This document shows positions 52,872 through 62,167 of a stretch of 64,000 nt of DNA, one piece after another. The position numbers and the translations under genes were made by a program. Origin of the DNA: Clostridiaceae bacterium (GTDB taxonomy: Bacteria > Bacillota > Clostridia > Saccharofermentanales > DTU023). Below the pieces are notes generated by a model that made no database searches, was not told where the DNA came from, and saw only the letters and a list, made by a program, of their open reading frames with translations. The first letter of the stretch is position 1. Each line of letters starts with the position of its first letter. Where the stretch lies: the NCBI GenBank assembly GCA_012518795.1, contig JAAYRL010000050.1:1-64000 (forward strand), in the 5' to 3' direction.

Positions 52872-54056
52872 TTATTCTAAGATGTTGTCTTTCTTTCCAA
52901 TACCGAGGAAACTTTGCCAAGAAAACTTTTCATTTTGGACTTTAAAATTGTATTCGATTCTCTCAACTTCATAATTTGCTTTGAATGCTTCTCCGAAAGC
53001 CAGATCATCATAGATAGCATATTTTCTGAAAAAATTCTCGAGACTGATGTTATTTTGTAAGAGATAAACAATAACATTATTCATAAAACGCCTACTGTCA
53101 GGCATACTTATTTCAGAAATTAATTTAACTTCCGGCCAATTAAAATGCGGATAAGGTAAAATGCTGATTGCTTCTTGAGTGTTCACTATAGGATCAGATC
53201 TTTTATATTGAACAGGTAATCTTTGTTCAGACAGTATTTTACACAATTCAGCAATAGTTTTAGCCAGCCGATTATCAGGATAAACAAATTGCCAAGTTAA
53301 CCAACCATGGAAATAGAGAGTTTTATTGGCTCGCAACAAGATTAGTGTTTTGAGTTTATCCCTGGTTGAAGGTTTTCTTGTAGTAGCCAACACAGGAAAA
53401 AGCAATGACAATTCTTTATGATTCAGACTGAAAGCTAAATCATGTAATTTATCTTCACTATTTGCTTTACGAAGTTGGGCAATAAGCCAATTACGGTGGG
53501 TCTGATTGATTTTCATTTGTCTTTCACGCGGTAAGACATGAAATTCTTTGGCTTTGTCAGTTAATTGACTTAAATTCAAATTGCTTAATCTTTCATAAGT
53601 GGTTTTTGAAATATTAACTTTTGCCGGACGTCTTAAATTTAAATTCCTTGTAGAATGTTGTTGAATTCTTCTGACATTTAAAGTAAATCCCGATTGTTGA
53701 TCTGAATTTTTGTTGTCTAATGCTGATTTTTCTATAATTGGTCCGGCTTCCTCCGATTTAGTCGATACTTCTGAATTAACTGTATCAATTAATTGATTGA
53801 TTTTAACCGGTCGAATTGATTTTTGGATTTCAACCGATTCCGTAGAAGCGACAGCACCTACAAGGTCAACAGAATCAACTGTATCAATAGAGTCAACAGA
53901 ATCAACTGTATCAATAGAGTTGACAGAATCAGCGGAATCGACAGAACTAACAGAGTCTACCGGATTTACAGATTCAACAGATTTTGCAGATTCTGTTGAG
54001 TCAACGAAATCTTTTTGATTAAAGTCTTCAGGTAAAGCTATCTTTCTAATTGACAT
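52872..54056 (-). CDS. Helical partner protein of the coiled-coil membrane protein
   Basis: A 394-residue cytoplasmic protein. Residues about 15-75 are a VDSVDS/IDTVDS-type repeat, very likely flexible. After a disordered stretch, residues about 150-390 look mostly helical (WLIAQLRKANSEDKLHDLAFSLNHKELSLLF, RANKTLYFHGWLTWQFVYPDNRLAKTIAELC). The latter part recalls the EH_Signature region of ZorC, but only weakly and I could not test it. The gene starts one base after the stop of the membrane protein gene with a poor ribosome site, so the two are probably translated together. Confidence 0.55.
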   Translation of the reverse strand: MSIRKIALPEDFNQKDFVDSTESAKSVESVNPVDSVSSVDSADSVNSIDTVDSVDSIDTVDSVDLVGAVASTESVEIQKSIRPVKINQLIDTVNSEVSTKSEEAGPIIEKSALDNKNSDQQSGFTLNVRRIQQHSTRNLNLRRPAKVNISKTTYERLSNLNLSQLTDKAKEFHVLPRERQMKINQTHRNWLIAQLRKANSEDKLHDLAFSLNHKELSLLFPVLATTRKPSTRDKLKTLILLRANKTLYFHGWLTWQFVYPDNRLAKTIAELCKILSEQRLPVQYKRSDPIVNTQEAISILPYPHFNWPEVKLISEISMPDSRRFMNNVIVYLLQNNISLENFFRKYAIYDDLAFGEAFKANYEVERIEYNFKVQNEKFSWQSFLGIGKKDNILE

Positions 54057-54057
54057 A

Positions 54058-55596
54058 CTACTTATCTTTTCTTAAATCAGTACTCAGAGCAAAAGGCAAA
54101 GCTTCGACCGCATCTCTGATTTCGGCTGTGGTGTAAATTAGTCGTTCTACAATATCTGCCAAAGCCGATTCAAATTCAGTTAAAGTTTTTCCGATTTTTT
54201 GATTAGATTTTTCTTTGAATTCAATAGTTGAATTATTAATTGAAGTATTAATCTTATCTAAATCCTGGATGACAGAATTCATCTTATCGATTAATTGTTC
54301 AAATTGATTTGCCTGTTCACTGCGCAATTTATCACTCATATAAATTGTTGCTTGTGATTGTTCGATACTATTGTTAATTGTTGATAAAGAGTTATTCAGA
54401 GCTGTTTCCAAGCTGCCGATTTGTTCTTTAAGGCTGGCATCTTCACCTGCATAAACCGAAGTCATCCTTTCGGTTACACTTGAGATTACTTCGAGATTAT
54501 CTGCCAGTTTAGCCATATCGTTGGCGATATCATTTTTAGCAACAGTCATCAGTTCAATTGATTCCGAGACTTCGCGGTTTAAAAGGATATTTTGTTGACG
54601 AGAATTTTCCATAACTGCAATTGAATCCTGGATGAAGTTTTTCGTATCATCCATCATCGAATTAAACGAATTGAGTTCATCTTGGATAGACTGAAAATTA
54701 TTTTTCATTGCAATGGTTAATTCATCAGAAAAATTTTGAGCTAATTGTTTCATTCCGTCATTTTGTTTATTACTCAAAGATTCAGCTAAATTGGACAACG
54801 TTTCACTAGATTTATTAATTGGTGGTGCAATCTCATTTTGCATCACTTCTTTAATAGTAGTGCTCAGATTATTATTAAAATCTTCCGAAACAAAATCTTC
54901 CAAATTAGAATTGAATTTATCCATAGCCTGGCTGATTGAATTTTCATGTTCGGTCATTTCATTTACTAACAAAGCGAGACCTGATTTGTCAGTATAAACA
55001 GGAACATACCGCTCAGTTTTTCTAATTAAACGATCAATGATTTGTGCAGAACTTTCTAACAGAATTTTACGCTGATTCAGTAAAAAGAGACTAACCAAGA
55101 GACTGACGATAAATGGAACTAACATCATAAAACGACTGATCTGAAATTGTTCAGGATTGATTTCCGGAGCGATAGCCAAGACCAGACTAGCTATAATTCC
55201 ACATGTCAAAACAAGAATACTTAAAGTATATTGGAAACAAGTTTTTAATTGAGGTTCGGCTAAATTATCTAAATTAAATTCGCTATCCAGATTCGGTAGC
55301 CATTTTCCGTCATATTTTTCTTTGCTGTCCTCAATTAGATTATGTACACTCTCTTTAAGCAGTTCGGAATCAGATTCATCGGCATATATTTCTAATTCTA
55401 CAGTATGGCTGATTTGGCAACCGTGTAATAAATCCAGTTTTTCCATGAAATTTTCAATAGAATACTTCAAGTTATTTCGTTGCTTATTGCTTATAATGAT
55501 ATAAATTATCCCTATTAAAACTAATACTATAGGTACTCCTGCGAAGAAAACCAATTCAAAATAGGATAAAGAGATATTGCTGATTAAGGTATGCAT
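54058..55596 (-). CDS. Three-TM membrane protein with long coiled-coil tail
   Basis: A 512-residue protein. TM1 is at about 13-36, a cytoplasmic segment of about 85 residues follows, then TM2 (122-143) and TM3 (155-173) close together, and then about 340 residues of predicted coiled coil. The layout of one helix, a cytoplasmic loop, two helices and a tail is that of MotA/TolQ/ExbB proteins and of ZorA of Zorya defence systems, though the usual Gly-rich channel motif is not evident. The tail also recalls methyl-accepting proteins. GGGAGG precedes the ATG. Family unknown. Confidence 0.6.
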   Translation of the reverse strand: MHTLISNISLSYFELVFFAGVPIVLVLIGIIYIIISNKQRNNLKYSIENFMEKLDLLHGCQISHTVELEIYADESDSELLKESVHNLIEDSKEKYDGKWLPNLDSEFNLDNLAEPQLKTCFQYTLSILVLTCGIIASLVLAIAPEINPEQFQISRFMMLVPFIVSLLVSLFLLNQRKILLESSAQIIDRLIRKTERYVPVYTDKSGLALLVNEMTEHENSISQAMDKFNSNLEDFVSEDFNNNLSTTIKEVMQNEIAPPINKSSETLSNLAESLSNKQNDGMKQLAQNFSDELTIAMKNNFQSIQDELNSFNSMMDDTKNFIQDSIAVMENSRQQNILLNREVSESIELMTVAKNDIANDMAKLADNLEVISSVTERMTSVYAGEDASLKEQIGSLETALNNSLSTINNSIEQSQATIYMSDKLRSEQANQFEQLIDKMNSVIQDLDKINTSINNSTIEFKEKSNQKIGKTLTEFESALADIVERLIYTTAEIRDAVEALPFALSTDLRKDK

Positions 55597-55649
55597 TATT
55601 TGCCTCCCAAAACGAATTTTTAGTTTTTATATTATATAATGATACTAAA

Positions 55650-55678
55650 TTGACATAGTTAATGGCAATAATTAGAAT
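55650..55678 (+). promoter_or_regulatory. SigA-type promoter for pyrG
   Basis: TTGACA at 55650-55655 and TAGAAT at 55673-55678 with a 17-base spacer. No pyrG-type attenuator was recognised in the short leader. Confidence 0.8.
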
Positions 55679-55724
55679 AATGAAATGAATTAAATTGATA
55701 TTATCTAGTTGATAAGGAGCACAT

Positions 55725-57383
55725 ATGGCAACAAAATATATTTTTGTAACCGGAGGCGTTGTTTCAGGTCTTGGTAAAGGGATTACCGCCGGAGCATTAG
55801 GAGCTTTGTTAAAAGCACGTGGCTTAAGTGTTGTAACTCAAAAATTTGATCCGTATATCAATGTAGATCCCGCCTTGATGAGTCCAACTCAACATGGAGA
55901 AAAATTTATTACTGAAGACGGTGCTGAAACCGATCTGGACATTGGACACTATGAAAGGTTCACCGATGTCAATTTGACAGCAGAATCAGATATAACTTCA
56001 GGTCAGATTTATCAAGCAGTAATCAAACGTGAGCGTGAAGGTGGATATAACGGTGGTACGGTTCAAGTTGTTCCTCATATTATTAATGAGATCAAAGATC
56101 ATATGTTCCGTATTTCCCGCAATGAACCGACAGATGTTGTAATTGCGGAAATAGGAGGCACAGTCGGAGATATGGAGGGTACACCGTATATTGAAGCAAT
56201 TCGCCAAGTCAGTTATCAAGTCGGTCGTGAGAATTGTCTTTTTATGCATGTAACGCTTTTGCCATATCTGAATAATCCGGGAGAAATTAAGACGAAACCG
56301 ACTCAACATAGTGTGCTTAAATTGTTATCTTATGGCGTTCAACCTGATATTCTGGTTTGCAGAACCGAAGTGCCCTTAGACGAATCGATTAAGCGCAAGA
56401 TTGCTCTATATTGTAATGTTAAATACGAGAATGTAATTGAAAATCTTGATGTATCTACAGTATATGAATTACCTTTATACTTTGAAAAACAAGGTTTGGC
56501 AAATGCAGTCTGCAAGCAACTGGGCATTGCCCAGTTTGTTGAACCGGATTTATCTTTATGGAAGCGTTTAAATGAACAAATCAGATACACTACTCGTAAA
56601 TTAAAGATTGCTTTAGTCGGAAAATATGTTTCTTTACAGGATGCATATTATTCAGCTTTGGAAGCAATAGATCATGCTTCAATTGAAAATGGAGTTGCGC
56701 CGGAAATTGTATGGGTAGACAGTGATCCTCTGGAAGAAGTGTCCGAAGAGGAATTAAACGATATTTTTGCTGATGTTGATGCAATGATTATTCCTGGTGG
56801 GTTTGGTCCGCGTGGTATGGAGGGAATGATCAGATCTGCTGAATATGCTCGAGTAAACAAGTTACCGTTTTTGGGAATTGGTCTGGGCATGCAAATGGGC
56901 GTAGTAGAAATTGCACGAAATTTAGCAAATATAAAAGATGCTCATACGGATGAGTTTGAAAAACCCTGCTCGGATATTTTTTATTATGCAGGCTTAAGTG
57001 ATACACAGGCAGCAATATTGTCAGAAATTCCCTTACCCGATCAACCGATGCGAGTAGGGGCATATCCGATGAAAATCAAAGAAAACACAAAACTGCATCA
57101 GATTTATCGAAGTACGGAAGCTTCTGAACGACATCATCATCGCAGAGAATTTAATCTGGTATGGCAAGGTCCTTTATTGCAAACCGGTTTAGTGTTTAGT
57201 GGAACATCACCTGATGGAAAATGGATTGAAGCAGTAGAATTACCTGATCATCCTTTTTATATCGGTATAATTTCACATCCCGAATTTAAATCGCGTCCGA
57301 TCAAACCACATCCGTTATACAATGCATTTATCGAAGCAGCTTTAAAGTATAAAAAATCAAAACCGAAAGTCCAAACCGAATAA
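55725..57383 (+). CDS. pyrG: CTP synthase with altered glutaminase nucleophile
   Basis: A 552-residue CTP synthase that makes CTP from UTP. The synthase domain has [35 protein letters not shown] and [12 protein letters not shown]. In the class I glutamine amidotransferase domain the nucleophile motif normally reads GICLGMQ; here it is GIGLGMQ, with Gly386 encoded by GGT (56880-56882) in place of Cys. His518 and Glu520 (SHPEF) of the triad remain, as do [10 protein letters not shown] and most neighbours. The enzyme as encoded should not use glutamine and would depend on free ammonia. A TGT-to-GGT change is one base. Sequence error is the main alternative. Confidence 0.95.
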   Translation: MATKYIFVTGGVVSGLGKGITAGALGALLKARGLSVVTQKFDPYINVDPALMSPTQHGEKFITEDGAETDLDIGHYERFTDVNLTAESDITSGQIYQAVIKREREGGYNGGTVQVVPHIINEIKDHMFRISRNEPTDVVIAEIGGTVGDMEGTPYIEAIRQVSYQVGRENCLFMHVTLLPYLNNPGEIKTKPTQHSVLKLLSYGVQPDILVCRTEVPLDESIKRKIALYCNVKYENVIENLDVSTVYELPLYFEKQGLANAVCKQLGIAQFVEPDLSLWKRLNEQIRYTTRKLKIALVGKYVSLQDAYYSALEAIDHASIENGVAPEIVWVDSDPLEEVSEEELNDIFADVDAMIIPGGFGPRGMEGMIRSAEYARVNKLPFLGIGLGMQMGVVEIARNLANIKDAHTDEFEKPCSDIFYYAGLSDTQAAILSEIPLPDQPMRVGAYPMKIKENTKLHQIYRSTEASERHHHRREFNLVWQGPLLQTGLVFSGTSPDGKWIEAVELPDHPFYIGIISHPEFKSRPIKPHPLYNAFIEAALKYKKSKPKVQTE

Positions 57384-57400
57384 ATTATAGGAGGCTAAAT

Positions 57401-58906
57401 ATGGCATTTATTTATGAAGAATTATCCCGCACATTTAGTGAATATCTTTTAGTACCTAATTTAACGAAAAAAACATGTGTGCCCGCGAATGTTTCCTTAA
57501 AAACACCTTTAATCAAATATCGTAAAGGTGAAGAAGAAAGCCCAATTAGTTTAAATATCCCATATACTTCGGCGATTATGCAATCCGTGTCCAATGACAG
57601 AATGGCTATTGCTCTGGCTCGAGAGGGTGGATTGTCATTTATCTTCGGCTCACAACCAATTAAGAAACAAGCGGAGATGATCCGCAATGTTAAAAAATTT
57701 AAAGCCGGTTTTGTTCCGAGTGACAGCAATTTACCACCGGAAGCAACTTTGACCGACGTGATTAAGTTAAAAGAAAAAACCGGTCATTCTACGGTACCTA
57801 TTACGTCGGATGGGAGCTCGACGGGAAAGCTCTTGGGGATTATTACCAGCAGAGATTATCGTGTTTCGAGAATCCAAGGCGATGAGAAAGTCAAAGATTT
57901 CATGACTCCGATTGAACAGATGATTTATGCGAAGGAAGGTATTACTTTAAGTGAAGCGAATGACATAATCTGGGACCATAAATTAAATCAATTACCGATT
58001 GTTGATAAAAACGGCAGATTAACCAGTCTCGTATTTCGTAAAGACTATGATGAACATAAACAAAATCCATATGAAATGCTTGATTCCGGCAAGCGTCTTA
58101 TGGTAGGTGCCGGAATCAATACTCGTGACTATGAAGAAAGAATCCCGGCTTTGGTCAAGTCAGGTGTAGATGTACTCTGCATTGATTCATCTGACGGATT
58201 TTCCGAATGGCAATCAGATACGCTTAAATGGGTGAGAGACAAGTACGGTGAGGATGTATATATCGGTGCCGGCAATGTAATTGATGCTCAAGGTTTTCGT
58301 TATTTAGCTGATGCCGGAGCTGATTTCATCAAAGTCGGTATTGGCGGCGGATCAATTTGTATTACACGTGAACAAAAGGGAATCGGACGCGGACAAGCTT
58401 CAGCCGTTATTGCTGTAGCGGAAGCTAGAGATGAATATTTCAAAGAAACCGGAACTTACATACCTATTTGTTCAGACGGCGGTATTGTGCATGATTATCA
58501 TATGGCTTTAGCCTTGGCAATGGGTGCAGACTTCTTGATGTTAGGACGTTACTTCGCCAGATTTGATGAAAGTCCTACGCGTCGACTAATGGTAAATGGT
58601 AGTTATGTTAAAGAATACTGGGGTGAAGGTTCGAATCGGGCACGCAATTGGCAAAGATATGATGACGGTGAACATGAAGGCAAGATGGTTTTCGAAGAAG
58701 GCGTTGATTCTTATGTGCCTTATGCCGGAAAACTTAAAGATAATATAGAAAATTCCGTAGCTAAAATGAAATCTACTATGTGCTCATGCGGTTCGCTTAC
58801 TCTGGATGAATTTAAAGAAAATGCCCGTCTGGTTGTGGTTTCTCCAACTAGTATTGTTGAAGGCGGGGCTCATGACGTTATTCGCAAAGAAAGTGATCGC
58901 TCCTGA
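57401..58906 (+). CDS. guaB: IMP dehydrogenase
   Basis: A 501-residue enzyme that oxidises IMP to XMP, the committed step to GMP. The catalytic Cys320 is in [12 protein letters not shown], the flap has [12 protein letters not shown], and two CBS domains lie at about residues 112-225. The N-terminal region ([24 protein letters not shown]) is of the longer, eukaryote/clostridial type. It follows pyrG by 17 bases, so CTP and GTP supply are linked in one operon. The stop lies in a tandem repeat. Confidence 0.93.
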   Translation: MAFIYEELSRTFSEYLLVPNLTKKTCVPANVSLKTPLIKYRKGEEESPISLNIPYTSAIMQSVSNDRMAIALAREGGLSFIFGSQPIKKQAEMIRNVKKFKAGFVPSDSNLPPEATLTDVIKLKEKTGHSTVPITSDGSSTGKLLGIITSRDYRVSRIQGDEKVKDFMTPIEQMIYAKEGITLSEANDIIWDHKLNQLPIVDKNGRLTSLVFRKDYDEHKQNPYEMLDSGKRLMVGAGINTRDYEERIPALVKSGVDVLCIDSSDGFSEWQSDTLKWVRDKYGEDVYIGAGNVIDAQGFRYLADAGADFIKVGIGGGSICITREQKGIGRGQASAVIAVAEARDEYFKETGTYIPICSDGGIVHDYHMALALAMGADFLMLGRYFARFDESPTRRLMVNGSYVKEYWGEGSNRARNWQRYDDGEHEGKMVFEEGVDSYVPYAGKLKDNIENSVAKMKSTMCSCGSLTLDEFKENARLVVVSPTSIVEGGAHDVIRKESDRS

Positions 58907-58936
58907 TAAATGAATGAATCCTGATAAATAAATGAA
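58901..58936 (+). repeat. 18-bp tandem repeat spanning the guaB stop
   Basis: TCCTGATAAATGAATGAA at 58901 is followed by TCCTGATAAATAAATGAA at 58919. The guaB TGA is in the first unit. Confidence 0.85.
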
Positions 58937-59054
58937 AATAATTTAAATAAAACTTGCAGTATTATGCTTTTTCTTATATAAAGAATAGCTAAAACAGTTG
59001 ATTATATATTGCGATTGTGCAAAAACAATTAACCATGAAAAGAGGAATTACAGA

Positions 59055-59534
59055 GTGTCACAAAAAGTTTATGAAATGACCTATGAAGGAATTAAAGAAC
59101 TACAAGATGAACTTGAATATCGTAAAACCGAACTTTCAATAGAGATTGCTGAAAGATTGAAAGAAGCTCGTGCTTTAGGTGATCTTTCCGAAAATTCAGA
59201 ATATGATGATGCTAAAGATGCTCAAGCCAAAAATGAAGTAAGAATTGCAGATATTGAGGCAATCTTGAAAAATGCCAAGGTGATAGAAGATGCTGAAATC
59301 TCGAGTGATAAAGTAACTTTGGGGTCAAAAGTAAAACTCTTAGATGTTGAATATGACGAAGAATTGATATATACCATTGTCGGTTCACTTGAAGAAGACA
59401 TTTTTAAAAACAAAATTTCGAATGAATCTCCGGTAGGAAGTGCAATCATGGGACATAGAGCCGGTGATACCGTTAAAGTTATATCTTTAGCCGGTGAACT
59501 GGAGTATAAAATTTTAGAAATACATAAAAAATAA
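59055..59534 (+). CDS. greA: Transcription elongation factor GreA
   Basis: A 159-residue GreA, which rescues backtracked RNA polymerase by stimulating transcript cleavage. The acidic tip of the coiled coil is in LGDLSENSEYDDAKDAQA and the C-terminal domain ends with SPVGSAIMGHRAGDTVKV. The GTG at 59055 is chosen because AGAGGA lies 8 bases upstream and the length matches the family; the longer frame upstream has no ribosome site. The last codons and the stop lie in a 21-bp repeat. Confidence 0.92.
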   Translation: MSQKVYEMTYEGIKELQDELEYRKTELSIEIAERLKEARALGDLSENSEYDDAKDAQAKNEVRIADIEAILKNAKVIEDAEISSDKVTLGSKVKLLDVEYDEELIYTIVGSLEEDIFKNKISNESPVGSAIMGHRAGDTVKVISLAGELEYKILEIHKK

Positions 59535-59645
59535 TTAGAAATACATAAATAATAATTTAGAGTTTCATAAAAAATAATTAGAGTTTCATAAAAAATAATT
59601 AGAGATTCATAAAAAATAATTAGAGATTCATAGAAAATAATATGA
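59514..59645 (+). repeat. 21-bp tandem repeat spanning the greA stop
   Basis: About six units of AATTAGAGTTTCATAAAAAAT type, the first two with GAAATACAT instead. The end of greA (LEIHKK and TAA) is encoded by the first unit. Confidence 0.9.
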
Positions 59646-59768
59646 AAACAATTAAAGAATAAATGAGCTGCTGCACAAGTTGTTTCTATTCCTGATCAAT
59701 AATCGATCTATAGTAAATCATAGAATACATAGAGAGCAAACTTATTATTAAAAGAAATAGGGGAGTCT

Positions 59769-61799
59769 ATGAATAACGACGCCAATAATTCTCAACAAAA
59801 ACAAAATCCTGCCGATACAAAACCTGATGTTCAGGAACAAGTTTTGAACAGATTACATAAATTAGAAGAATTAGAACAAGCAGGTCAAAATCCTTTTTGG
59901 ATAACGACCGCTGAACAAACTGAACATAGTAAAGAAATAATAGAGAACTATGCTGAGTTTGAAGGGAAAAATGTTTCTGTTGCCGGAAGAATTATGGCAA
60001 AACGCGGTATGGGAAAAGTCAGTTTTGTCGATTTGCAAGATCGTCAAGGCAATATTCAGATTTTTACTAAATTTGATGCACTTGCTGACGAGGATTATAA
60101 AGCATGGCAAAATCTTGATATTGGCGACTTAATCAGTGTTAAAGGAGAAGTTTTTACTACACAAAAGGGTGAAATTTCTATTCGTAATCAAGGCTACCAA
60201 TTGCTTGCCAAGTGTTTACGTCCTTTACCGGAAAAATTCCATGGTTTGACAGATACGGATACCAGATACCGCAAGCGTTATCTGGATTTAATTGTTAATC
60301 CTGAAATCAAAGAAGTTTTTGAAAAACGCAGCAAAATTATAACTACACTCAGACATGAATTGGAAGAACTTGATTTTATTGAAGTAGAAACACCGCTTTT
60401 AAATCTGATTGCCGGTGGTGCAGCTGCCAGACCATTTGTAACTCATCATAATACATTGGACTTGAGTTTATTTTTACGAATATCCCCTGAATTATATCTG
60501 AAACGCTTAATTGTAGGCGGTTTTGAAAAAGTTTATGAAATAGGTAGAAATTTCAGAAATGAAGGCATGTCGACCAAGCACAATCCGGAATTTACGATGA
60601 TCGAACTTTATCAGGCATATACTGACTATAACGGTATGATGGAAATTTCCGAACATCTGATCAGTACAGCCTGTATGGCGGTCAACGGAACTTTGCAAAT
60701 TAAATTTGGTGAATATGAACTTGATTTAACACCGCCGTTTGCCAGAATGACAATGTTGGAAGCCATAGAAAAATACACCGGAATTGATTTTACTAAAATT
60801 GAAGATGATAAAACTGCTCAAAAAATTGCTGAGGAAAAAGGAATTGCGGAACTGGCTGCCGGTAAAACCAGAGGTGAAATTATCAATATATTCTTTGAAG
60901 AATTTTGTGAAGAACATTTGATCCAGCCTACTTTTATCTATGACTATCCAATTGAAATATCACCTTTAACTAAAAAGAAAAAATCCGATCCGCGTATGAC
61001 AGAGCGTTTTGAAATATTTATCTGCGGTGCGGAATACGGTAATGCCTATTCCGAGCTGAATGATCCGAGAGATCAACATGAGCGTTTTATAGAACAACAA
61101 AAGCAACGAGAAGCCGGTGATGAAGAAGCCAATATTCCGGATCTGGATTTTGTTGAAGCATTGGAATACGGTTTACCTCCGACCGGAGGACTGGGTATCG
61201 GTATTGATCGCTTAGTCATGCTCTTAACTGACTCTGCCTCAATTCGTGACGTATTACTCTTCCCGACAATGCGCCCGTTAGGCAATCAGATAATAGAAAA
61301 TGAAGTTATTAATCAAGAAAGTGCCAAACCATTTGATTCGATTACGACTAATTTAGACAAAACCGATTTAGAACAAACTGATTTAGAAAAAAACGACTTA
61401 GAAAAAATTGATTTCGGTAAATTAGATTTTTCCAAAATAAAGATTGAACCGTTATTTGAAGACATGGTTGATTTCGAAACATTCTCCAAATCCGATTTTA
61501 GAGTAGTAAAAGTGCTAAATTGTGAAGAAGTTCCAAAATCTAAAAAACTATTAAAATTCACCTTGGATGACGGGTCAGGTAATGATAGAACCATACTCTC
61601 AGGAATCAAAGACTATTATAAGGCTGAAGACTTGATCGGAAAAACTTTAATAGCAATTACGAATTTACCGGAAAGAAAGATGATGGGCCTGCCATCACAA
61701 GGAATGATCATCTCAGCAGTATATGAATATGATGGAGAAGAAGGATTAGATCTTCTAATCTTAGATGACGATATACCTGCCGGCGCAAAATTATATTAA
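59769..61799 (+). CDS. lysS: Lysyl-tRNA synthetase with C-terminal EMAP/Trbp111-like domain
   Basis: A 676-residue protein. Residues about 1-505 are a class II LysRS: anticodon-binding OB fold, GGAAARPFVTHHN, motif 2 GRNFRNEGMSTKHNPEF and motif 3 GGLGIGIDRLVML. A linker (506-565) holds short DLEQTDLEKNDLEK-type repeats. Residues about 566-676 read FSKSDFRVVKVLNCEEVPKSKKLLKFTL and ITNLPERKMMGLPSQGMI, a tRNA-binding domain as in EMAPII, Trbp111 and the C-terminus of bacterial MetRS. It likely increases tRNA affinity. Usual bacterial LysRS lacks this part. GGGGAG precedes the ATG. Confidence 0.92.
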   Translation: MNNDANNSQQKQNPADTKPDVQEQVLNRLHKLEELEQAGQNPFWITTAEQTEHSKEIIENYAEFEGKNVSVAGRIMAKRGMGKVSFVDLQDRQGNIQIFTKFDALADEDYKAWQNLDIGDLISVKGEVFTTQKGEISIRNQGYQLLAKCLRPLPEKFHGLTDTDTRYRKRYLDLIVNPEIKEVFEKRSKIITTLRHELEELDFIEVETPLLNLIAGGAAARPFVTHHNTLDLSLFLRISPELYLKRLIVGGFEKVYEIGRNFRNEGMSTKHNPEFTMIELYQAYTDYNGMMEISEHLISTACMAVNGTLQIKFGEYELDLTPPFARMTMLEAIEKYTGIDFTKIEDDKTAQKIAEEKGIAELAAGKTRGEIINIFFEEFCEEHLIQPTFIYDYPIEISPLTKKKKSDPRMTERFEIFICGAEYGNAYSELNDPRDQHERFIEQQKQREAGDEEANIPDLDFVEALEYGLPPTGGLGIGIDRLVMLLTDSASIRDVLLFPTMRPLGNQIIENEVINQESAKPFDSITTNLDKTDLEQTDLEKNDLEKIDFGKLDFSKIKIEPLFEDMVDFETFSKSDFRVVKVLNCEEVPKSKKLLKFTLDDGSGNDRTILSGIKDYYKAEDLIGKTLIAITNLPERKMMGLPSQGMIISAVYEYDGEEGLDLLILDDDIPAGAKLY

Positions 61800-61819
61800 A
61801 AAGATGTTCTTATTAAGGT

Positions 61820-61936
61820 ATGAGCAAGGGTGAGTTCAATATTGTCAAACAAGCGGTTGGCGGCTTGGATTATCTGATAGATCAAAACTGTAAAGACAAA
61901 GATGCTTTAGCACTCATTGACTACAAACATTGCTAA
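61820..61936 (+). CDS. Possible 38-residue peptide or gene remnant
   Basis: ATG at 61820 opens MSKGEFNIVKQAVGGLDYL and the frame ends YKHC at 61934. AAGG lies 3-6 bases upstream, rather close. I recognise no family. It may be the start of a lost gene next to lysS. Confidence 0.3.
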   Translation: MSKGEFNIVKQAVGGLDYLIDQNCKDKDALALIDYKHC

Positions 61937-62167
61937 TTTTATTCAGTCTCTGAACAAAGTTTTTTAATGTTTTCTAGCAAACACATGCATATAAGATTTA
62001 TTATTATGCATAGAATTTCAGAGACAGTCTTTATTTTACCTCGTGAATAAGTTATAATATTGAAAATTAGCTGAATAAATGCACTTGTTTTTCAGCAGAG
62101 ATAGTTTTAATAAAGAGAATTTAACAAAGCAAATTTCAGCAAAGTGATTTCAGTGAAGAGAATTAAT
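61937..62167. other. Intergenic region with nested hairpins
   Basis: Outer arms GTCTCTGAA (61946-61954) and TTCAGAGAC (62017-62025) enclose inner arms ATGCATA (61985-61991) and TATGCAT (62005-62011), followed by TTTATTTTA. It may be the terminator of the lysS transcript or a small structured RNA. A second dyad (GCTGAA...TTCAGC) lies at about 62069-62095. Confidence 0.55.

Noticed and set aside
53797-54018. Ser/Thr/Glu repeat frame opposite the helical partner gene
   Set aside because: It mirrors the VDS/IDT repeat on the other strand; composition is a by-product of that repeat.
52872-55596. Calling this a complete Zorya system
   Set aside because: No ZorB-type peptidoglycan-binding gene and no ZorD or ZorE gene is present, and the channel motif is not clear.
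55725-57383. pyrG as a pseudogene
   Set aside because: Only the nucleophile codon is changed; the frame is full length and all other motifs are kept.
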